Origin: Campylobacteraceae bacterium
GTDB lineage: Bacteria > Campylobacterota > Campylobacteria > Campylobacterales > Sulfurovaceae
Direction of reading: 5' to 3'
DNA: 11,061 nt
Assembly: GCA_027063105.1 (NCBI GenBank)
Contig: JAMOSL010000096.1
Span: 1 to 11,061 of the forward strand
Positions 6,032 through 11,061 of this stretch are shown here, piece by piece. The notes below the pieces were generated by a model, which worked only from the letters and a program-made list of their open reading frames with translations, ran no database searches and was not told where the DNA came from. The translations under genes were made by a program, and so were the position numbers. The first letter of the stretch is position 1. The number at the start of each line of letters is the position of its first letter.

Positions 6032-8770
6032 ATGTTTAAGTTTTTAGTAACTTTAGTTTTGTCAGTGTTTTTAATGGGAACACTTTATGCAGAGGAAGCA
6101 ACCAAAGAGAGTGTTACAAAGCTATATATAGCCACATTTGATAGAGCACCAGATAATGCAGGTTTGGATTATTGGGTCTATAATTCAAATTTAAGCCAAG
6201 AAGAAATTGCTATGAGTTTCTTTGAACAGCAAGAGACTAAGGATAAATATCCAATAGGAACTTCAAATGAAGAGTTTATAAATTCTACATATACTAATCT
6301 CTTTAAAAGAACTCCTGATGATGCAGGTATGAGCTATTGGAATGATGAATTAAATAGTGGTTCAATAGCTAAACCTATATTTATTCAAGCAGTTGTAAAT
6401 GGAGCTTTAGCAGATGATGCTACTTTATTAAAGAATAAAACCGATGTAGGATTACTCTTTGCTAGTTCAGGTAATAATGATGTAGGTTTAGCAAAAGAAA
6501 TTCTATCCAAGATAACAACAAATAACGAAAGTGTATCTAATGCATTAAAGAGTATAGAGGTAACAAAAGATAAAGATAGACAAACATTTATTAATAGATA
6601 TATAAGTAAACAAGCTCAAATTAGAAAATATATTATTGATGATGATTATGAGTATGCTTTGCAAACAATAGAAGAGAGTGAGAAAGAGTTTAATCATTAT
6701 CTAAATATTGTTAATATAGCATCTGCAACAAATGCTCTTGAGCTTACATCTACATCATTTGAGATGATTAAATCATTCGTAATTGGAAAATTAAATTTAA
6801 AAAAATCGGATGAAAAATTAGCAAATCTTATGACAACATTAGTTATAGATATACTAATTCTTAGAAAAGCTAATAATGATAATATTACTGCTGTTATGGA
6901 AAATGTAATAAAAAGCTTAATTTCAAATGGTACTGTATTTCTAGAATATAAATTTAGTAAGGATAATTTTCAGAAAAATGCAGAATATTTTGAATTAATG
7001 GTAGATTTTCTGATATATTCGTATGATACTGCTACAGGAGTAAAAAACCCTGTAGGTTTTATAGTTACACAGTCTAGAATGTTAGCTAAACTTGGAGTAA
7101 TGGGAACAAAATTATATTTTATAGAAGATGTAATTAATAAAAAAGATAATTATATTGTAGAGTTTGATTATTTAATGCTATATTATTCAAAATCTAAAAC
7201 AGAGACAAATGCAGGTGTTATAGATACAATGAATAGTAGCAAAAATTATCGTGGTTCAATTAGTAAGAATGCAACTTATGAAAAGATATTACAACATATT
7301 TATAAAGGTAAAACTGGTGATGAAGAAAATATAGAAAACTCACGGATAAATATAATTAAAGATAATATAGAAAAATTTCAATATATAGTAGAACTTACTT
7401 ATAGAAATAATCTTAAATTTAAAAAGCTATTAAGTGAAAAAGAAGAATTAGAAGCTAAACAGATAGAAGTACCAAGTAAACCAACTTTAATATCTCCTAG
7501 TGAAGAATCATCTATAGATAACACTAATATAAAATTTCAGTGGGAATCTGGAACTAATGCTGATAGTTATAAATTTATTCTATTTAATAGTACAGACCAA
7601 CTTACTAAAAATGATAGGGATGAGGTTTTTGCTACTAGTGTAACTTTCTCAAGTTTAGAAAGTGGAAAATCATTTATTTGGCAAGTAAAAGCTTGTAATG
7701 ATAATGGTTGTAGTGACTGGAGTGAGAGAAAATTTCAAACAAAACTTAAAGAAGCACCTAAAGTAGGAATACCAAGTAAACCAACTCTATCATATCCTAG
7801 CAATAAGATAACCGTAGATAAAAGTATAGAGTTAAAATGGGGGAAGGTAGAGAATGCTGATAGATATGAATTATTTGTATCTAATTTTACAGATAAAGTT
7901 AGTATCTATCAAGATACAATCTATACTAATAGTCAAAAAATAGAACATTTATCAAGTGAAAAAACATTTGTTTGGCAAGTAAAAGCTTGTAATGATAGTG
8001 GTTGTAGTGATGTTAGTGCAAGAGTTTTTTATACAAATAAAAAAGAGGTGGCAGTTCAGCAACCAACTCAACAACCAACAGTTCCAGCAGGAAGTAAAAT
8101 ATTATCAGGATATATATTAGATTATAATACAAATACTGCTATTAGTAATGTTGGTGTAAGATTAAACTTTATGTCTCCAAATAATGGAGCTAGAAACTTT
8201 TATGTAGAAACTAATGCAAATGGATACTACGAGGTAAGTATGAATGAAGATATGTTTTCAGAATATAGTAAAAATGATTCTCTAATGCTTGTTGCTTCAA
8301 AAAATGGATATATGTCTTCTACTATGGGAATTAATATTAAGCAATCTAATCTATTTAAAATTAATTTTAAACTAGCAAAGACACCAAATAATGTAGTTGT
8401 AATTGATTCATATCTACACCATTTAGGAGATGATGGTTATAAAGATGCTATTAATTCAAAATTTCAAACTTCCACAGAAGGTTTTTACTTTAGTAGAAGT
8501 TTCAATATAACTCAATCACAAGCATCTTGTAGTTCAGCAGTTGTAACATTTGATGCAAGAGGTATACAATATGGTGCAAAATTACATATAAATGATAAAT
8601 ATTGGAATTTAAATGAAGGACTATCAAATGGTGGATCTCAAAAGTATTCAGTTAGAATAAATAATTCAACTTATCATACAGGAGAAAATCACATAGGAAT
8701 GGAATCAACTAAAGATAAAGATTATGATGATTTTGAATTTACCAATCTTCAAATATCGTTTTGTCAATAA
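6032..8770 (+). CDS. secreted multidomain DUF4214/FN3-like surface protein
   Basis: A 912-residue exported protein. Residues 1-20 are a signal peptide ending LYA before EEA. Residues about 28-145 hold two copies of the DUF4214-type pattern LY-x4-R-x-PD-x-AG-x2-YW (LYIATFDRAPDNAGLDYW and NLFKRTPDDAGMSYW). A helical, charged region of unknown fold follows (about 150-478). Two FN3-like domains come next (about 481-575 and 581-672), each with a W-E or W-G strand, FIWQVKAC or FVWQVKAC and a C-x4-C pair. After a QQPTQQPT linker there is a carboxypeptidase-regulatory-like beta domain (about 689-780). Last is a C-terminal beta domain (about 788-912) that looks like a carbohydrate- or ligand-binding jelly roll, with a Cys in QASCSS and another at FCQ. 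I see no catalytic site. The layout suits a surface adhesion or binding protein. The start is at 6032, not 5999. It forms an operon with the lipoprotein gene 21 bases downstream, and is probably controlled by the divergent XRE regulator. Confidence 0.85.
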   Translation: MFKFLVTLVLSVFLMGTLYAEEATKESVTKLYIATFDRAPDNAGLDYWVYNSNLSQEEIAMSFFEQQETKDKYPIGTSNEEFINSTYTNLFKRTPDDAGMSYWNDELNSGSIAKPIFIQAVVNGALADDATLLKNKTDVGLLFASSGNNDVGLAKEILSKITTNNESVSNALKSIEVTKDKDRQTFINRYISKQAQIRKYIIDDDYEYALQTIEESEKEFNHYLNIVNIASATNALELTSTSFEMIKSFVIGKLNLKKSDEKLANLMTTLVIDILILRKANNDNITAVMENVIKSLISNGTVFLEYKFSKDNFQKNAEYFELMVDFLIYSYDTATGVKNPVGFIVTQSRMLAKLGVMGTKLYFIEDVINKKDNYIVEFDYLMLYYSKSKTETNAGVIDTMNSSKNYRGSISKNATYEKILQHIYKGKTGDEENIENSRINIIKDNIEKFQYIVELTYRNNLKFKKLLSEKEELEAKQIEVPSKPTLISPSEESSIDNTNIKFQWESGTNADSYKFILFNSTDQLTKNDRDEVFATSVTFSSLESGKSFIWQVKACNDNGCSDWSERKFQTKLKEAPKVGIPSKPTLSYPSNKITVDKSIELKWGKVENADRYELFVSNFTDKVSIYQDTIYTNSQKIEHLSSEKTFVWQVKACNDSGCSDVSARVFYTNKKEVAVQQPTQQPTVPAGSKILSGYILDYNTNTAISNVGVRLNFMSPNNGARNFYVETNANGYYEVSMNEDMFSEYSKNDSLMLVASKNGYMSSTMGINIKQSNLFKINFKLAKTPNNVVVIDSYLHHLGDDGYKDAINSKFQTSTEGFYFSRSFNITQSQASCSSAVVTFDARGIQYGAKLHINDKYWNLNEGLSNGGSQKYSVRINNSTYHTGENHIGMESTKDKDYDDFEFTNLQISFCQ
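7471..8034 (+). repeat. tandem FN3-like domain duplication
   Basis: The two FN3-like domains begin with an identical 16-base string (ACCAAGTAAACCAACT at 7471 and 7771). They later share 39 of 40 bases (7677-7716 and 7971-8010), covering the WQVKACND-GCSD segment. The sequence between these blocks is diverged, with a shift of 6 bases between them. This points to a duplication in which some segments have been homogenised or strongly conserved. Confidence 0.85.
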
Positions 8771-8791
8771 AATAACAAAAAGGAAAAAAAC

Positions 8792-9388
8792 ATGCTAAAC
8801 CATAAAAACTTAATTATCTTCCTCCTCACACCTCTCTTTATAGGTTGTGGGGGAGGTGGTAGTGGTGAAACAAGCACTACAATTAGTGATACTCAAATAG
8901 CTAATCCTAATGTTGGCTCTTTGACTTTGGCTATATGTGAAGAGAAGTATGGTCATTACACAAATCAGCAGTGGGCAGAGACAGGATTTTTAGAGGATGG
9001 TGAAGAAAAATATCAAGTAAATGCTTGTTATGATGCTTTGATTTCATCTCCTTTAGTAGGGAAAGACCCTCAACTGGTTATAGATGGCTATAATAGAGGA
9101 GACCGTCCTATTAAAAGTAATGAGCCTATGATAATTGAGCCTTCTACTTTAACTATTGAAGAGCTTAAAGCAAAACAAGATGCATTTCCTGATGAATATG
9201 GTGATGAAATCATGCTAAATACTTTGGAGAGTTGTAAAGAGAAATATGGTCATTTTTCAATAGAAGAACTTGGAGTATATGCAAATCAACCAAGAGATGT
9301 GGATATAGCTGTTGGACAACCTATGAATGGGGATGCTGCATATTGTCATGGATTATTATTAAAAGATGGTCATTATTCTATTAAATAA
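8792..9388 (+). CDS. small lipoprotein with duplicated Cys-EKYGH module
   Basis: A 198-residue protein with AAGGA 7 bases before its ATG. The signal peptide ends PLFIGC (lipidated Cys19), followed by a flexible GGGGSGETSTT linker. The mature part contains two related modules. The first is C49-EEKYGHYT ... ACYDALI (Cys79); the second is C148-KEKYGHFS ... YCHGLLL (Cys185). Each thus has one Cys before KYGH and one about 30-37 residues later, probably a disulfide pair. The extreme C-terminus DGHYSIK echoes the GHY element. Between the modules lies an acidic linker (about 95-140). I recognise no named family. It is 21 bases downstream of the large secreted protein gene on the same strand, so the two are probably co-transcribed, and a partnership at the outer membrane or cell surface is a reasonable inference. 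No clear terminator follows. Confidence 0.83.
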   Translation: MLNHKNLIIFLLTPLFIGCGGGGSGETSTTISDTQIANPNVGSLTLAICEEKYGHYTNQQWAETGFLEDGEEKYQVNACYDALISSPLVGKDPQLVIDGYNRGDRPIKSNEPMIIEPSTLTIEELKAKQDAFPDEYGDEIMLNTLESCKEKYGHFSIEELGVYANQPRDVDIAVGQPMNGDAAYCHGLLLKDGHYSIK

Positions 9389-9430
9389 TTTCAGCTTGAT
9401 TTTGTAGATTCAATTTATAAAGCTATATCT

Positions 9431-9967
9431 TTATTTTGGATTTACTTGTTCTATATGGTCTCCTTGTTGGGTAATTACACTATAACCTTTTTTAAGAGCT
9501 TGTGTTTGTAGATGCTTTGGAAATATTTTACCAGCAATTGCTCCAATCACTTTATAATCCTCATAATCTCTATGAAAATAGTAGAAGTTATCCATTATCT
9601 TATCTAATTGGTCTATACTCTTTTGAGAGACTCTGTTTTTGACCTCTACTACCCCAATATAATTTCCATTTTCTAAAAATATATCAATCTCTTGTGTCCT
9701 ACCTTTTATATTTCTTTTATCATTTTGATATACAAAATCAAAATTTATATTGGCAATAGTCGGATTTTTTTTGAGTGATGAATAGAAAAAATCTTCCACT
9801 TCCAAACCAATAGATTTACTAATTCCATCTATATTTTGAGTAAGTGCCTCTATCCTTTTATCTGTCTTTCTCATCTGCTCATCTGTTTTTCTCATCTGCT
9901 CGTCTGTTTGAGCTTGTGATTCTCTTAGTTCTAATAGTGACCTTGTTAATTCTTCATTTGTTATCAT
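9431..9967 (-). CDS. coiled-coil protein with PD-(D/E)XK nuclease-like core
   Basis: A 178-residue cytoplasmic protein with AAAGGA 6 bases before its ATG. Residues about 5-55 form a coiled coil made of heptads, including two exact TDEQMRK repeats and a related TDKRIEA. The core (about 56-178) has the order alpha helix with acidic residues (GLEVEDFF), beta strands, EIDIFLENG (Glu93, Asp95) and VVEVKNR (Glu108, Lys110). This fits the D...E-x-K metal site of the PD-(D/E)XK nuclease superfamily. From memory, a large family of such short coiled-coil plus nuclease-like proteins (DUF3782-like) is widespread in bacteria with variable numbers of heptads; its function is not settled. The gene stands alone between a convergent lipoprotein gene and divergent metF. 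Nuclease activity is possible but not shown; a DNA-end binding or immunity role would be speculation. Confidence 0.83.
   Translation of the reverse strand: MITNEELTRSLLELRESQAQTDEQMRKTDEQMRKTDKRIEALTQNIDGISKSIGLEVEDFFYSSLKKNPTIANINFDFVYQNDKRNIKGRTQEIDIFLENGNYIGVVEVKNRVSQKSIDQLDKIMDNFYYFHRDYEDYKVIGAIAGKIFPKHLQTQALKKGYSVITQQGDHIEQVNPK
9861..9909 (-). repeat. 21-bp tandem repeat encoding coiled-coil heptads
   Basis: Two 21-bp units (9861-9881 and 9882-9902) differ at only two bases, and a partial third (7 bases) follows. Each unit encodes one heptad, so gain or loss of units would lengthen or shorten the coiled coil in register and in frame. Confidence 0.88.
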
Positions 9968-9985
9968 AATTTATCCTTTAATTAT

Positions 9986-9991
9986 ATTATA
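9986..9991 (-). promoter_or_regulatory. candidate -10 box for the coiled-coil nuclease-like gene
   Basis: The minus strand reads GCTATAAT with TATAAT 18 bases before the ATG, giving a leader of roughly a dozen bases that still contains the AAAGGA site. The same GCTATAAT string precedes serB. Confidence 0.45.
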
Positions 9992-10068
9992 GCAAAGTTT
10001 TTATAATTTATTATTATGCTATTTTTAGATAAGATTATAGTTAAAATATCACAATAAAGAGTCTATTT

Positions 10069-10986
10069 ATGTTTGAACAATTTTGCAAAACGCTATGTAG
10101 TAATGAACCGTATATAACTATTGAGGTAAATCCTCCACATGGTTCTTCTATAGATAGTGTTTTAGAATCTATAAAAAATGTAGGTCTACAAAATAAAATT
10201 ACTGGGTTTTCAGTTACTGATAATCCTCTAGCAAAACTTAAAATGTGTGGGGTTTTATCTGCTATTAAACTTCAACAAGCATTTAATAAACCTGTTATTG
10301 CAACTATGAGTATGAGAGATAAAAATAAATTATCTTTGCAATCTACACTTTTAGGTGCTAATGATTTTGATTTGAGATGTATATTGGCATTAACTGGTGA
10401 CCCTGCTAAATTTTCTGACCAACCAGAAGTTAAAGGAGTATTAGAGAGAGATTCAACTCTTCTTCTTAGTATTATATATCATCTTAATAATGGGCTTGAC
10501 TATAGTAATAAAGCATTAAATCCTGCTCCCAAACCAATTTATCCTTTTGCTGTAACAAATTCTTATGCTAGAAATATGAAATCTCTTCAAAAAAGAATTA
10601 TTAAAAAATTAAATTATGGAGCAAGAGCTATTATTACTCAACCCGTATATAATTTAGAAAATGCAAAAGAATTATTAGAAATATTTGATGAAGCTAAATC
10701 TATGAGCATAAGAGATACTGCAAAAGATGCTCAACTTATATTAGGACAATTTCCAATAGTTAGGTCAAAAACTGCTAACTTTATAGATGATAAAGTACCT
10801 GGTATATCTGTTCCAAAAGATATTATAGATGAAATGAATCTGGCAGCAATGGATGGAGAGGAGAAAGAGCAAGAAGTTGGATTTATGTTATCTAAAAGGA
10901 TTTTTGATGAGGTGATGAACTTACATCCAAAAGTACATTTAATGACACACAATAGATTTGATTTATGTAGTGATTTAATTGGATAA
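10069..10986 (+). CDS. metF: methylenetetrahydrofolate reductase family protein (MetF-like)
   Basis: MetF reduces 5,10-methylenetetrahydrofolate to 5-methyltetrahydrofolate with a flavin, supplying methyl groups for methionine synthesis; it acts in the cytoplasm. The 305-residue protein is of normal length for a bacterial MetF catalytic domain. It shows the TIM-barrel motifs in order: ITIEVNPPHG, with Glu19 at the place of the catalytic Glu; GFSVTDNPLAKLKM; LALTGDPAK, with Asp111 at the flavin-contact position; ITQPVYN, with substrate-contact Gln191; and LGQFPIVRSKTANFI and VPGISVP. The DNP and TGDPAK forms resemble the MetF of acetogen-like C1 pathways more than the FEFFPP and LRGD forms of Escherichia coli. 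It may therefore be a distinct subgroup with a different electron donor; that is inferred. The ATG has a weak AAAGAG site 7 bases upstream. It is divergent from the nuclease-like gene and has no clear terminator. Confidence 0.85.
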   Translation: MFEQFCKTLCSNEPYITIEVNPPHGSSIDSVLESIKNVGLQNKITGFSVTDNPLAKLKMCGVLSAIKLQQAFNKPVIATMSMRDKNKLSLQSTLLGANDFDLRCILALTGDPAKFSDQPEVKGVLERDSTLLLSIIYHLNNGLDYSNKALNPAPKPIYPFAVTNSYARNMKSLQKRIIKKLNYGARAIITQPVYNLENAKELLEIFDEAKSMSIRDTAKDAQLILGQFPIVRSKTANFIDDKVPGISVPKDIIDEMNLAAMDGEEKEQEVGFMLSKRIFDEVMNLHPKVHLMTHNRFDLCSDLIG

Positions 10987-10995
10987 TTAATATAA

Positions 10996-11061
10996 TATTT
11001 AAGAGGCAAACATAAAAAGATTGCCGACAAGAAAAAACTATATAAAAGTATAGATAGGCTT
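10996..11061 (+). CDS. possible start of a further gene running off the window
   Basis: After the metF stop, AAGAGG at 11001-11006 looks like a ribosome binding site. One frame stays open to the window end and reads ADKKKLYKSIDRL, a plausible soluble helical N-terminus. It has no ATG, GTG or TTG start in frame; the only candidates are ATT at 11020 or no true start. The region also holds a GGCAA/TTGCC inverted repeat with no T-run. The call is weak and depends on sequence beyond the window. Confidence 0.2.

Noticed and set aside
9392..9423. Terminator between the Cys-module lipoprotein gene and the convergent nuclease-like gene
   Set aside because: Only 5-bp arms (AGCTT and AAGCT) with a loop of over 20 bases and no following T-run can be found; this is too weak to call.
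11004..11025. GGCAA/TTGCC hairpin as the metF terminator
   Set aside because: The arms are only 5 bp, the loop is long, and an A-rich rather than T-rich stretch follows.
10731..11030. 99-codon open frame antisense to the end of metF
   Set aside because: It starts at a TTG with no convincing ribosome binding site and lies opposite conserved MetF motifs; its composition is what an antisense frame of AT-rich coding DNA gives.

Overview
The window is very AT-rich and looks like the chromosome of a free-living, chemolithoautotrophic member of the Campylobacterota (a Sulfurimonas- or Arcobacter-like organism). The evidence is the C-terminal part of ATP citrate lyase alpha subunit (a marker of the reductive TCA cycle), a short DprA and a short SerB of the kind found in that phylum, AAGGA-type ribosome binding sites and TATAAT-like -10 boxes without obvious -35 boxes. 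The genus is inferred, not shown.

Left part (1-3036, all + strand): the end of aclA with its hairpin, then an exported protein carrying a strictly alternating asparagine tract encoded by a minisatellite, then a lipoprotein with two DUF302-like domains. This part ends in a hairpin that can serve both strands.

Middle (3040-5914, all - strand): read from right to left, an XRE-type regulator, serB (phosphoserine phosphatase, with a TTG start), an unrecognised lipoprotein and dprA (DNA uptake and recombination mediator). The last two are separated by only 6 bases.

Right-centre (5915-9388): the regulator is divergent from a two-gene + strand unit. That unit encodes a 912-residue secreted multidomain protein (DUF4214 repeats, a helical middle, two FN3-like domains, a carboxypeptidase-regulatory-like beta domain and a C-terminal beta domain) and a small lipoprotein with a duplicated C-x-E-K-Y-G-H module. 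A perfect 9+9 palindrome plus several ACTAAT half-sites lies over the probable promoter. Regulator, operator, secreted protein and lipoprotein form the best candidate here for an uncharacterised functional unit.

Right end (9431-11061): a - strand coiled-coil protein with a PD-(D/E)XK-nuclease-like core, whose heptads are encoded by a 21-bp tandem repeat, stands divergent from a + strand MetF-like methylenetetrahydrofolate reductase. The last 75 bases may hold the start of another gene.

Five of the eleven complete or nearly complete genes encode exported proteins, three of them lipoproteins. The window is therefore a mix of core metabolism (aclA, serB, dprA, metF) and poorly described envelope proteins. 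I see no tRNA, rRNA, CRISPR array, transposase or integrase, and no stretch above 300 bases without a gene.
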